64,000 nucleotides of DNA from Acinetobacter sp. ANC 4173 (GTDB lineage Bacteria > Pseudomonadota > Gammaproteobacteria > Pseudomonadales > Moraxellaceae), in the NCBI RefSeq assembly GCF_004331255.1, contig NZ_SJOF01000001.1:1-64000 (forward strand), in the 5' to 3' direction. The position numbers and the translations under genes are program-made. This document shows positions 9,494 to 18,277 of the stretch, one piece after another. Position 1 is the stretch's first letter. Each line of letters opens with the position of its first letter. The notes beneath the pieces are model-generated. The model saw only the letters and a list, made by a program, of their open reading frames with translations. It searched no databases and was not told the origin of the DNA.

Positions 9494-10264
9494 TTAAGGT
9501 GTGGTAGGGGTAAGCGGTTGAATCCCGTTCTTTTGTAAGAAGATACTCCAGTCATACACTGAACCATGAAAGACATTCATATCGACGGGTTTGCTGATGC
9601 CCTGAATTGTGCCCTGATTGGTATGTTGCCAAAAGGTCCATTGGGGATTGCCTTTAAGTTCAGGTTGTCCTTGATATTCACGCACCCAAAGCGGTGTATT
9701 TTTGAATTCACCTGCTAAAACAATATTATAGAAAGTTTTTGAAATATAAAAAATCGGTTGCTTACCATAATGTTGTTGTAGCTGATCATGCATAATTTGA
9801 ATTTCAGTCAGTAATTGTTCTCTGGTATAGGTATTAATACAGTTGCTGTCATATTCCAAATCAATCACAGGTGGTAGGGCATCAGGTTTATTGGGTACAG
9901 TTTCAATAAAATTCTGCGCCTGAATGTTGCCATCACGGCAGAGACGATAAAAATGATACGCACCCACCAAAAAGCCGTGTTCACGGGCTTGTAGCCAATT
10001 GTCCTGAAACTTACGGTCTTTAAAATCGCCCCCTTCGGTGGCTTTTAAATAGATAAACTGGAATTTTTTATGCGGAACCTGTTTCCAGTTAATTTCGCCT
10101 TGATGATGGGAGATATCGAAACCCTGCACTGGAAATTCCTGCGCAGCAGCGGGATTTTGATGAACAATAAAAACATAGAGTATAACAGCAAGACAAACCG
10201 TCCCTAGGCCAATGCAGGAAGCAATAAAGGAACTGGATTTTGTTATGCGTGTTGATTTGGTCAT
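9494..10264 (-). CDS. GH25 lysozyme-like protein, membrane-anchored
   Basis: A glycoside hydrolase family 25 protein, predicted to act on the peptidoglycan sugar backbone in the periplasm. A membrane helix or uncleaved signal at residues ~12-33 precedes the GH25 domain. That domain begins GFDISHHQGEINW with the conserved Asp, and continues with FIYLKATEGG, VGAYHFYR, and PPVIDLEYD carrying the likely catalytic acids. QWTFWQHTNQGTIQGI near the end is also typical. The start ATG at 10264 avoids overlap with the upstream mdtD-like gene (its 3' end is at 10341). Its cellular role is not shown. Confidence 0.87.
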   Translation of the reverse strand: MTKSTRITKSSSFIASCIGLGTVCLAVILYVFIVHQNPAAAQEFPVQGFDISHHQGEINWKQVPHKKFQFIYLKATEGGDFKDRKFQDNWLQAREHGFLVGAYHFYRLCRDGNIQAQNFIETVPNKPDALPPVIDLEYDSNCINTYTREQLLTEIQIMHDQLQQHYGKQPIFYISKTFYNIVLAGEFKNTPLWVREYQGQPELKGNPQWTFWQHTNQGTIQGISKPVDMNVFHGSVYDWSIFLQKNGIQPLTPTTP

Positions 10265-10340
10265 GCGTATTTTAATCTCATCAAGTGGTGCTATGATAAC
10301 GCGAGCATAAAATTGACTCCATGTGCGTTTTGCAAAAGGA

Positions 10341-11732
10341 CTATATGCTGCTGTTTTTGGGAATTTTCCAGAAAATTGCAGCAGTGATGATATTGATGGC
10401 ACCCAGACAGATAAAGGTCATTTGAAAAGCCGTCGTGACTTGTGCAACCCCATAATGTGCGGTAAAGAGGTTAATCAACGTACCGGCAAGTGCGACCCCA
10501 ATACTCATGGACAGCATCATGATCATGGACAGGAAACTGTTCCCGCTACTGGCATTTTGCTGAGATAGGTCTTTCAAGGTAAAGGTATTCATGGCGACAA
10601 ATTGGGTTGAGTTCAACATGCCACAAATGAAAAAGTGGAGTGTTCTTAGCCATAGTGGCGTATCCGCCGTGGTCAAGGCGAAACTGGCGAGGGCACTCCC
10701 TACGAGTATGGTATTGACCACCAGTACGGGTCGATAGCCAAATTTTTGAATCACAGGTCGTACAATCGGCTTAGAGACCAATGAGCCCAAGACCAAAGGA
10801 ATCATCATCAATCCTGTGATGAAGGGTTCAAAATGAAAAGCCACTTGCAGCATTAAGGGCAGTAAAAATGGAAAGGCATTGCCACCCAGTCGTGCAAAGA
10901 AATTGCCTAAGATACCAATCGCATAGATGTTGTTTTTAAATAATCGACTACGAAACAAGGCATTTTGATGGGTGTGGGCATGATAGGCATAAATGGCTGA
11001 GCTGACGAGTCCCAGTCCAATTAAGGCGAGTCCTTGCCAATGGCTGTGTGCTGTACTGGCAAAACTCTCAATGCCTAAAGACAGTCCGACCATGGCGATG
11101 ACTAACCACAGAAAACCACTAAAATCGAAGGCTTGTACACTGGGTTCAGTGGCATTCGGTAAGGCTTTTAAAGTCACTAAAATGCCTAAAATGCCCATCG
11201 GTAAATTAATCAGAAAAATCCAGTGCCACGTGGCAACTTCAACCAGCCATCCACCCAGAGTTGGTCCAATTAAGGGGCCAATCAAACCTGCCAGACTCAT
11301 TAAACTCATGGCAGATAAAAATTGATCTCGTGGAATCAGTTTCAGCATGGCTAAGCGACCAACAGGCAACAGCAATGCTCCCCCGATGCCTTGAATAATA
11401 CGAAACATTAACAATTGATTCAGGTTTTGAGATAGACCGCAACCCAATGATGCGAGGGTAAAAATGACAATGGCTGCCAAATAGGTATTGCGTACCCCAA
11501 AACGATCGGCGAGCCAGCCACTTAGTGGAATGCACGCAGCGACAGCCAAAACATATGCCACCACCACACTGTGCATATTCAGGGGGTCTTCATGTAAATG
11601 TATGGCCATGGCGGGAATGGCAGTGTTGACAATCGTGGTATCTAAAGCCTGCATAAAAAAGCCAATCGACACCAGTAAAACCAAGAGTCGGTATTCAGGT
11701 TGTAAGGCGCGATGTGAAATGGCTTGGCTCAT
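10341..11732 (-). CDS. MFS drug:H+ antiporter, DHA2 type (MdtD-like)
   Basis: A 14-helix-type inner-membrane exporter of the DHA2/EmrB-QacA group. The opening GFFMQALDTTIVNTAIPAMA and the following YVLAVAACIPLSGWLADRFG are close to E. coli MdtD. RIIQGIGGALLLPVGRLA is the family helix-4 motif, and LIGPTLGGWLV is antiporter motif C. The ATG at 11732 starts MSQAISHRALQPEYR and is preferred over an in-frame ATG 30 codons earlier. The GH25 gene starts 77 bases downstream on the same strand and may be co-transcribed. Substrates are unknown. Confidence 0.88.
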   Translation of the reverse strand: MSQAISHRALQPEYRLLVLLVSIGFFMQALDTTIVNTAIPAMAIHLHEDPLNMHSVVVAYVLAVAACIPLSGWLADRFGVRNTYLAAIVIFTLASLGCGLSQNLNQLLMFRIIQGIGGALLLPVGRLAMLKLIPRDQFLSAMSLMSLAGLIGPLIGPTLGGWLVEVATWHWIFLINLPMGILGILVTLKALPNATEPSVQAFDFSGFLWLVIAMVGLSLGIESFASTAHSHWQGLALIGLGLVSSAIYAYHAHTHQNALFRSRLFKNNIYAIGILGNFFARLGGNAFPFLLPLMLQVAFHFEPFITGLMMIPLVLGSLVSKPIVRPVIQKFGYRPVLVVNTILVGSALASFALTTADTPLWLRTLHFFICGMLNSTQFVAMNTFTLKDLSQQNASSGNSFLSMIMMLSMSIGVALAGTLINLFTAHYGVAQVTTAFQMTFICLGAINIITAAIFWKIPKNSSI

Positions 11733-12247
11733 AGAGTAGAAATGGAATTGATCAATACACTGTTGAAAGTCATCATAGCAAAGCCAAAGAATCAGTATTG
11801 AAAAAATCACATAAATTAGCAATCAAACTGGTGTCCCTAGATGTGAAAACGAGATTTTGGACAGTCTGAATATTGGTCAGCTTACTTTTTATGACCTGAA
11901 GATGAGGGCGGTCATGTAATTAAATTCAATGAGAAAGGTCTAATCTATTTGATGGGATGTGCTGTCTGTCACACTTTAATTATTAAAATGAAATAAAAAT
12001 GTCATAGTTTAAGCGCGATGCTGACCAAATTGATGATGGCTTATGCCGTTGCGTTTGTAGTTGCGATTTGGGGTTATCGCTTTGTGATGCAAAGGATTCG
12101 TATTTATTGAAGTAGAACCCGTCATAAACCAGCTTCAAATATTTGGATTGGTTTGTAATGGGTGTCGACCGCATTTTTGTGGAGTCAGTGGCTAATTCAG
12201 GATTTAGCCACTATTTTTGTCTATGTCCCGCGCCAAGTGCCATTTGA
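11733..12247. other. Gap upstream of a decayed gene
   Basis: This 0.5 kb stretch has no convincing intact gene. A 30-codon hydrophobic frame (12018-12110, MLTKLMMAYAVAFVVAIWGY) and a second hydrophobic frame (12162-12371) lie in the same register but are separated by stops. They may be the 5' remains of the pseudogene that follows. Confidence 0.4.
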
Positions 12248-12667
12248 ATGCTTAATATTTTGCATTTTGGTGTTTGTGGTATTGCTCGGTTGGATTTTTT
12301 ATTGCAGTGGGCAATTCAAAATATTATCGAGAGCAAAACTGGGGCTGCGGATATTCGCTCAGCCACGATGATCGAGTTTATGTATGCCACCATTTTGTGG
12401 GTGTTTCAAGAGTGGGGCAATATTCCAATCAGTATCACATAGGTATTCTTGGGCTTACTGGCAGGGCGTGAGTTTGCGTTGTCCATGCCTTTGGCTGAAG
12501 TGAATAAATATCGGACTTCACGTCATGTCAGTAAAGATGCCATGAAATTAATGTTTGGCTTGGTCATCAGTTTACTGTTGGCAACAGAATTACCTAGTTA
12601 TATCAACACATTTCAGGTTGAAATTTCCGCTAAACGTTTGGTCAAGGCAGAAAAAAAGCGAGCATGA
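12248..12667 (+). pseudogene. Decayed membrane-protein gene
   Basis: One register is protein-like across the whole span but is broken by an in-frame TAG at 12440-12442. Before the stop it reads ...GAADIRSATMIEFMYATILW, and after it VFLGLLAGREFALSMPLAE... to RLVKAEKKRA. Two hydrophobic segments in the second half look like membrane helices. Upstream, a protein-like hydrophobic frame continues in another register (12162-12371), suggesting a frameshift as well. I do not recognise the family; a phage-holin-like or small inner-membrane protein is possible. A good bidirectional terminator closes the locus, as if the gene was once functional. Confidence 0.55.
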
Positions 12668-12683
12668 ACGGCTCGCTTTTTTG
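12651..12683. terminator. Bidirectional intrinsic terminator
   Basis: AAAAAAAGCGAGC at 12651-12663 pairs with GCTCGCTTTTTTG from 12671, with a 7-base loop. T-runs form on both strands, so it can end the decayed gene on the left and the convergent LOG-family gene on the right. Confidence 0.92.
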
Positions 12684-12696
12684 TGGCTAAAATCGA

Positions 12697-13320
12697 TTAA
12701 ATAACGAAACGTGCAGGGGATTGTAAACTCTTTAAGGCATTTAAAATTTGATCTGCATGATTACACACAATGAGTTTGGCGCGATGTTGCGGAGGTAGAA
12801 AACCTTCTTGTACAGCATGATCCAGTTGTGCAATCAAGGCATCATAAAAGCCGTTGACGTTATATAGCATCATGGGTTTCTGATGTTGATTAAGTTGCCC
12901 CCAAGTGGCAATTTCTAAAATTTCTTCAAATGTGCCTAAACCACCAGGCAAGGCAACAAAGGCACTCGCACGCTCTGCCATCATGGCTTTACGTTCATGC
13001 ATAGTTTTGACCACATGTAATTCTGTCAGTCGGTTATGTGCAATTTCATAATCCAACATAAATTCAGGAATCACGCCTACGGTATCACCGCCATGTCCCA
13101 TCACGGTATCGGCGACTTGACCCATTAACCCAATACTGGCACCACCATATACCAGACCAAAGCCTTGTTCCGCAATGGCGCTTGCCAGTGCAATCGCCTT
13201 TTCTTTATAAATGGGATGATTACCAGAACGTGAACCACAGTAGAGTGCAATGAGGGCTTGAGAAGTTTTCGTTGTTACTTTTTCATGTTCTACATTCATT
13301 TTTAATACGCTATTCATCAT
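12697..13320 (-). CDS. LOG family (TIGR00730) Rossmann-fold protein
   Basis: A 207-residue LOG-family protein. Characterised members remove ribose phosphate from cytokinin nucleotides or other nucleoside monophosphates. LYCGSRSGNHPIY is the nucleotide-binding start and PGGLGTFEEILEIATWGQL contains the diagnostic PGGxGTxxE active-site motif. The first two codons are both ATG; GAGAATG places the ribosome site best for the second, and a third ATG lies at codon 8, so the start is uncertain by a few residues. The natural substrate in bacteria is often unknown. Confidence 0.88.
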   Translation of the reverse strand: MMNSVLKMNVEHEKVTTKTSQALIALYCGSRSGNHPIYKEKAIALASAIAEQGFGLVYGGASIGLMGQVADTVMGHGGDTVGVIPEFMLDYEIAHNRLTELHVVKTMHERKAMMAERASAFVALPGGLGTFEEILEIATWGQLNQHQKPMMLYNVNGFYDALIAQLDHAVQEGFLPPQHRAKLIVCNHADQILNALKSLQSPARFVI

Positions 13321-13385
13321 TCTCTATTTTACCTTATCACTTTCTTGTTGGCTGCTCTAGCTTATGTAAGAAATATGACAAGGCG

Positions 13386-13463
13386 ATGTTACGTATCGTT
13401 GTTGTGGCTGTCTTTATGTTGTTGCTTGGTGACGCAAAATATGCACTGTCTAAAAAAAGATGA
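13386..13463 (+). CDS. Possible 25-residue small membrane protein
   Basis: In the 326-base gap before the TerC gene, an ATG at 13386 opens 25 codons reading MLRIVVVAVFMLLLGDAKYA and ending KKR. It has one hydrophobic stretch followed by a positively charged tail, as in small inner-membrane proteins. AAGG lies only 2 bases before the ATG, which is closer than ideal. Nothing else in the gap looks coding. It could be chance. Confidence 0.25.
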   Translation: MLRIVVVAVFMLLLGDAKYALSKKR

Positions 13464-13646
13464 ATTTAGTACTGATCTTGCCTATACTGAGCTTCTGTTT
13501 TACAACAAATGAATCAACATGAGTCGTGACTGTTGTCGCACTAAACGAACACACATTTTTGCCATAATAAGAGAGAAGATGCAGAGCCAATTTGCACTTA
13601 AACCTTACCTTATTCATCCTAAAAACATGATGAAGGAGAGCATTCA

Positions 13647-15230
13647 ATGATTTTTGAGTGGATGTCTGATCCTTCTGCATGGGTAGGCTTAGCCACCTTA
13701 GTGGTGCTTGAAATTGTATTGGGGATTGATAACCTCGTTTTTATTGCAATTTTGGCAGAAAAATTACCACCAGAACAACGCAATACCGCGCGTATTCTCG
13801 GGCTGATTTTAGCTTTAGGTATGCGTTTGATTCTATTGGCGTCCATTGCATGGGTGGTGACTTTAACCAATCCGTTATTCCATATTTTCGAACATCCTTT
13901 TTCTGGGCGAGACTTAATCTTGCTGCTGGGTGGGGTCTTCTTGCTGTTTAAAGGCACCATGGAATTACGTGAGCGGATTGAAAGCAAGCCTGCTTTAAAG
14001 GAAGAAAATCCTGTGCATGCGACGTTCTGGATGGTGATTGTCCAAATTGTGATTTTAGATGCAGTGTTCTCCTTAGACAGCGTAATTACCGCTGTGGGCA
14101 TGGTGAAACATCTGTCTGTGATGATGATTGCGGTCATTATTGCTGTGGGCATTATGTTGTGGGCATCCAAGCCGCTCATGGATTTTGTGAACAGACATCC
14201 GACCGTGGTGATTCTGTGTCTGTGTTTCTTGATGATGATTGGTTTCTCTTTGGTGGTCGAAGGTTTTGGCTATCATATTCCGAAGGGTTACTTATATGCC
14301 GCGATTGGTTTCTCGGTCATGATCGAGTTCCTGAACCAAACGGTGAAGAAAAATCAGGAAAAAATGGTCACCACCAATGATTTACGCTATCGCACAGCTT
14401 CAGCGGTGCTGCGTATGTTGGGGGGGAAAAATGCCAGTGATGCACCTGAACATCAAAACGAAGATGTCTTGGCCACCCGCGCTTTTGCTGATGAAGTCTT
14501 TGATCAGGAAAATGGGGTGTATCACAGTGTTATGGTGCAAGGGGTATTGGGGCTTTCCGAACGTCCAGTCAAATCAGTCATGACTCCACGTCCTGAACTG
14601 GAATGGCTAGATTTGGATGAAGATGAAACCGCGATCAAACAGCAATTGCTGAGCATGACTCATTCTCGTTTGATTGTGGCACATGGTGAGCTGGACAATA
14701 TTGCAGGTGTAGTGTTGACGCATAAAGTCATGAATGAATACATCGAAACTGGAGTATTGAATTTCGAGAAGCATTTACGTGACCCTGTGATCGTGCATGA
14801 AAATGCACAAGTGCTGATGGTGATGGAACAACTGCGTCAAGCCCCATTACAGTTGGCGATTGTGTTGAATGAATATGGTTCGATCGAAGGGATTGCCACA
14901 CCGATTGATGTCCTCGAAGCGATTGCAGGCGAATTCCCTGATGAAGATGAATTGGAAACCGCGGCAGAAAGCCTAGAAGATGGCAGTTTGATGTTGGAAG
15001 GTTCGACCGATATTCGCCATGTGTCTTTGTTATTGGGCAAAAACTTGGTGGATGACTCAGAACAATATTCAACTTTATCGGGTTATTTACTGTTCCATTT
15101 AGGCCGCTTGCCTGAAAATGGTTCCAGTATTGAAGCTGATGGCTTTATTTTTGAAGTGGTAACGATGGATGGTCATAAAATTGAGAAAGTTCATGTGATT
15201 CCAAAACACATTGTGGAAAAAGATGATTAA
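13647..15230 (+). CDS. TerC family membrane protein with CBS and CorC domains
   Basis: A 527-residue inner-membrane protein of the YoaE/YegH type. Residues ~1-235 form a TerC domain with about seven helices and the conserved acidic helix segments [13 protein letters not shown] and [11 protein letters not shown], thought to handle metal ions (TerC proteins are linked to Mn export). A CBS pair (~295-420, around [12 protein letters not shown]) and a C-terminal CorC/HlyC domain (~440-520) follow, usually nucleotide-sensing modules of metal exporters. AAGGAGAG precedes the ATG. It is transcribed alone; a hairpin follows at 15262. Confidence 0.9.
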   Translation: MIFEWMSDPSAWVGLATLVVLEIVLGIDNLVFIAILAEKLPPEQRNTARILGLILALGMRLILLASIAWVVTLTNPLFHIFEHPFSGRDLILLLGGVFLLFKGTMELRERIESKPALKEENPVHATFWMVIVQIVILDAVFSLDSVITAVGMVKHLSVMMIAVIIAVGIMLWASKPLMDFVNRHPTVVILCLCFLMMIGFSLVVEGFGYHIPKGYLYAAIGFSVMIEFLNQTVKKNQEKMVTTNDLRYRTASAVLRMLGGKNASDAPEHQNEDVLATRAFADEVFDQENGVYHSVMVQGVLGLSERPVKSVMTPRPELEWLDLDEDETAIKQQLLSMTHSRLIVAHGELDNIAGVVLTHKVMNEYIETGVLNFEKHLRDPVIVHENAQVLMVMEQLRQAPLQLAIVLNEYGSIEGIATPIDVLEAIAGEFPDEDELETAAESLEDGSLMLEGSTDIRHVSLLLGKNLVDDSEQYSTLSGYLLFHLGRLPENGSSIEADGFIFEVVTMDGHKIEKVHVIPKHIVEKDD

Positions 15231-15261
15231 CGCTGTAGAAATCCGCGTTTAAACTTCAGTT

Positions 15262-15292
15262 AAAATAGCCCGCACTGTTCGGGCTATTTTAT
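15262..15292 (+). terminator. Intrinsic terminator between terC-type gene and ychJ
   Basis: AAAATAGCCCG (15262-15272) and CGGGCTATTTT (15280-15290) form an 11-bp perfect stem with a 7-base loop. It ends only about a dozen bases before the ychJ start codon, so it could also shape ychJ translation. Confidence 0.8.
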
Positions 15293-15303
15293 TGGGAAAA
15301 TGT

Positions 15304-15771
15304 ATGTCAAAAGAACAATGTCCTTGCGGCTTAGGATTATATGCCGAGTGTTGTCAGCCTTTGCATGTAGGGCAATGCACTGCGCTTAGCGCGGAACAGT
15401 TAATGCGTTCGCGTTATAGTGCATTTGCCAAACAGCAGATTGACTATATTGTGCAGACGACGGCATTGGGGCAACAGCAGGCTTTGGATGTCCCCGCAAT
15501 TAAAGTGTGGAGTGAATCTAATCAATGGTTAGGTTTAGAAGTGGTACACGCGCAGGAAAAACTGGACAAGAGCCATGCCCAAGTGGAATTCAAAGCGCAT
15601 TATCATGATGGGCAACAGGCCCAAACACATCATGAAGTTTCACATTTTGTGAAACAGGCACAGCACTGGTATTTCCTTGATCCGACTACAGCGCAAGTCA
15701 TCACCATGAAACAGCCCTGTATTTGTGGGTCGGGTAAAAAATTTAAGCAATGTTGCGCACAATTTTTATAA
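15304..15771 (+). CDS. YchJ family protein with SEC-C motifs
   Basis: A 155-residue UPF0225/YchJ protein of unknown function. Both ends carry SEC-C-type zinc motifs: CPCGLGLYAECC at the N-terminus and CICGSGKKFKQCC at the C-terminus. Between them is the NTF2-like core with the family string LMRSRYSAFAKQQIDYI. I use the ATG at 15304; an in-frame TTG four codons earlier falls against the upstream terminator hairpin. It is followed after 63 bases by a channel gene on the same strand. Confidence 0.9.
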   Translation: MSKEQCPCGLGLYAECCQPLHVGQCTALSAEQLMRSRYSAFAKQQIDYIVQTTALGQQQALDVPAIKVWSESNQWLGLEVVHAQEKLDKSHAQVEFKAHYHDGQQAQTHHEVSHFVKQAQHWYFLDPTTAQVITMKQPCICGSGKKFKQCCAQFL

Positions 15772-15834
15772 CGTTCAGTTTGGATTTGGCTTAGAATAGC
15801 CCGCATCTTAACCCTTCAACGGAAAAGCAGGGCG

Positions 15835-16479
15835 ATGTTACTGACCATAATTTATATTATTGCGATTACGGCTGAGGCCATGACTGGAGCATTGTCTGCG
15901 GGTCGACGTAGTATGGATTGGTTTGGAGTGATTCTAATTGCCTGTGTCACAGCACTCGGTGGTGGCTCAGTTCGTGATATGTTACTCGGCCATTATCCTT
16001 TGACTTGGGTCAAGCATCCTGAATATTTGGTCCTGACGTGTTGTGCCGCGTTGTTCACCATTTTAATTGCCAAGTGGATGCGTCATCTGCACAATATTTT
16101 CTTGGTATTAGATGCTTTAGGTCTGATTGGCTTTACCATTATTGGTTGCCAAATTGCCTTGTCGATGGGACATGGTTTTGTGGTTTCCGCAGTGGCAGGC
16201 ATTATGACAGGGGTATCTGGCGGGATTTTGCGTGACATTTTGTGTAACGATGTCCCATTAGTGTTCCGTCGTGAGCTCTATGCCAGTATTTCTTTTGTCG
16301 CGGTGATTTGTTATTGGGTCTGTTTGGAAATTGGACTATCCCTAGAGCTGACGGTGATTTCAACCCTGATTTTTGGATTTTCTTTACGTCTGATTGCGAT
16401 TTATTTTGGTCTGGAGATGCCGAAATTTATTTATAAAGATGATGATGCTGATTCTGCCTCTTCAACCGATACGCATTAA
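15835..16479 (+). CDS. TRIC/UPF0126 family membrane protein (YadS/YicG-like)
   Basis: A 214-residue inner-membrane protein with seven predicted helices arranged as two UPF0126 repeats. The paired signatures GGGSVRDMLLG (first repeat) and SGGILRDILCNDVPLVF (second repeat) are diagnostic. Homologues include bacterial TRIC cation channels and transporters linked to glycine uptake; which applies here is not visible. The C-terminal tail is acidic and Ser-rich. GGGC precedes the ATG closely, a modest ribosome site. Confidence 0.88.
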   Translation: MLLTIIYIIAITAEAMTGALSAGRRSMDWFGVILIACVTALGGGSVRDMLLGHYPLTWVKHPEYLVLTCCAALFTILIAKWMRHLHNIFLVLDALGLIGFTIIGCQIALSMGHGFVVSAVAGIMTGVSGGILRDILCNDVPLVFRRELYASISFVAVICYWVCLEIGLSLELTVISTLIFGFSLRLIAIYFGLEMPKFIYKDDDADSASSTDTH

Positions 16480-16694
16480 TCAACGCTTGCAATTTTACCA
16501 AAATTTAAAATGACGGTGCCCAAAGCTGAATTTGGGCATATATTTAAAATATAAAATAAATTTCATTTCCCCCATCTTTCAACAGAATTTATTAAAATAG
16601 ACTGCGCGGTATTTTTTCTTCTGCAACAACATGAAAATTGCAAAGCAGTACTTTCAGGGTTGTTATTTTCCTCATCTTAACTTGAGTCATCGCT

Positions 16695-18014
16695 ATGGAT
16701 TTAGTTTCACGTGTACAACGTTTACCTGTTGGAAAGTTCCACTATACCTTGTTGTGGGTGATTGGCTTGGGCTGGATGTTTGATGCCATGGATACAGGAC
16801 TGATTTCCTTCATTCTGACCAAGATGGCAACCGAATGGAGTTTGAGTCCCGCAGAAAAAGGCTGGGTGGTGTCGATTGGTTTTGTCGGTATGGCGATAGG
16901 TGCGGTCTGTTCAGGAGCATTGGCCGACCGTTGGGGACGTCGTAATGTGTTTGCTGTGACTTTAGTGACTTATAGTATTGCCACGGCATTGTGTGCTTTT
17001 GCCCCAAATTTGACTTGGTTATTGGTCTTTCGTTTTATTGTCGGTTTAGGTCTTGGCGGACAGCTCCCTGTTGCCGTGACTTTGGTCAGTGAATACATTC
17101 CTGCGCAAGTGCGCGGGCGATTTATTGTATTGTTGGAAAGTTTTTGGGGACTGGGTTGGTTAGTGGCTGCTTTGGTGTCCTATTTTGTGATTCCAAGTTA
17201 TGGCTGGCATGTGGCCTTTTTGATTGGTGGTTTGCCTGCACTGTATGTGTTTATGATTTTAAAGAAAGTGCCTGAATCGGTACCGTATTTAATTAACCGT
17301 GGACGGATTGAAGAAGCCCATGCTTTGGTGCAAAAACTGGAACGTGAATGTGGCGTGGAAGTCATTCAGCAAATTGAAGTGAAACCTGTCGCTGCCAAAC
17401 AAAGCGTATCTTTTTCACAGCTGTGGTCAAATCCTTTTGCAAAACGTACCTTAATGCTGTGGCTGATCTGGTTTGGCATTGTTTATTCTTATTATGGCAT
17501 TTTCACGTGGTTACCCAGTCTGTTGGTCAAACAAGGCTATAGTATTGTGCAGTCATTTGAATATGTTTTGGTCATGATCTTGGCACAACTGCCAGGGTAT
17601 ATTGCCGCAGCATGGCTGGTCGAGAAACTCGGACGTAAATGGACATTGGCAGGTTTTATTGGCTTTTGTGCCTTATCGGCTTATTTCTTTGGACAAGCGA
17701 ATACCGTCACGCTCATTATGTTTTGGGGCTGTCTGATGTCGTTCTTTAATTTAGGGGCATGGGGCGTACTTTATACTTATACCCCAGAACAGTATCCGAC
17801 CAATATTCGTGCCTTTGGTTCGGGTTGGGCCTCTGCGATTGGGCGTATGGGCGGCATCGTGGCGCCGTTGGTGGTGACGCAAATGATGGTACAGAGCAAT
17901 GGTTTTAATCATGTGTTTATGATGTTTACCGCAGTCTTGCTTGCCGTAGCATTGGTCATTTTGGTTTTAGGTGAAGAAACCAAAGGTAAAACTTTAGAAT
18001 CAATTGGCATGTAA
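16695..18014 (+). CDS. niaP: MFS transporter, NiaP-like (niacin uptake)
   Basis: A 12-helix MFS importer closely resembling NiaP/NaiP niacin transporters. Shared strings include GLGWMFDAMDTG at helix 1, VLLESFWGLGWLVAALVSYF at helix 5, and FFNLGAWGVLYTYTPEQYPT near helix 10. The product would bring nicotinate or nicotinamide into the cell for NAD synthesis; substrate specificity in MFS proteins is hard to read, so this is inference from similarity. The gene is monocistronic, with 215 bases upstream. I did not identify an operator for an NAD-pathway repressor there. Confidence 0.83.
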   Translation: MDLVSRVQRLPVGKFHYTLLWVIGLGWMFDAMDTGLISFILTKMATEWSLSPAEKGWVVSIGFVGMAIGAVCSGALADRWGRRNVFAVTLVTYSIATALCAFAPNLTWLLVFRFIVGLGLGGQLPVAVTLVSEYIPAQVRGRFIVLLESFWGLGWLVAALVSYFVIPSYGWHVAFLIGGLPALYVFMILKKVPESVPYLINRGRIEEAHALVQKLERECGVEVIQQIEVKPVAAKQSVSFSQLWSNPFAKRTLMLWLIWFGIVYSYYGIFTWLPSLLVKQGYSIVQSFEYVLVMILAQLPGYIAAAWLVEKLGRKWTLAGFIGFCALSAYFFGQANTVTLIMFWGCLMSFFNLGAWGVLYTYTPEQYPTNIRAFGSGWASAIGRMGGIVAPLVVTQMMVQSNGFNHVFMMFTAVLLAVALVILVLGEETKGKTLESIGM

Positions 18015-18277
18015 AATTTGCAGGTGAATTGGGCGGCAGAACTGCCGTCATGCCCGCTTTAGGATTATTGGGTAGATCATGTGTTCAGCGCATTGCGGTG
18101 AAAATAAAAAATTATAAGTTGATCATTTATTTAAAAGTGGATAATTTTACGACATCAGAGATCCATTAAGACACAAATTGTCGTAGTAGTAGATGGCACA
18201 CCCTTGTGCAGTCACAGTCTGAGACTTAGCATAAGAACTTAGATAAAAAAACGATTTGATTAGGATGAAAGGTTGTT

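Noticed and set aside
14728..15072. A 114-codon antisense frame within the TerC-type gene
   Set aside because: It is fully overlapped by a conserved gene and shows no start signal.
18194..18208. Sigma-54-like TGGCAC...TTGTGC element upstream of parC
   Set aside because: The spacing is off: ten bases after GG the sequence is TG, not GC. It is better read as a small GCACA/TGTGC dyad.
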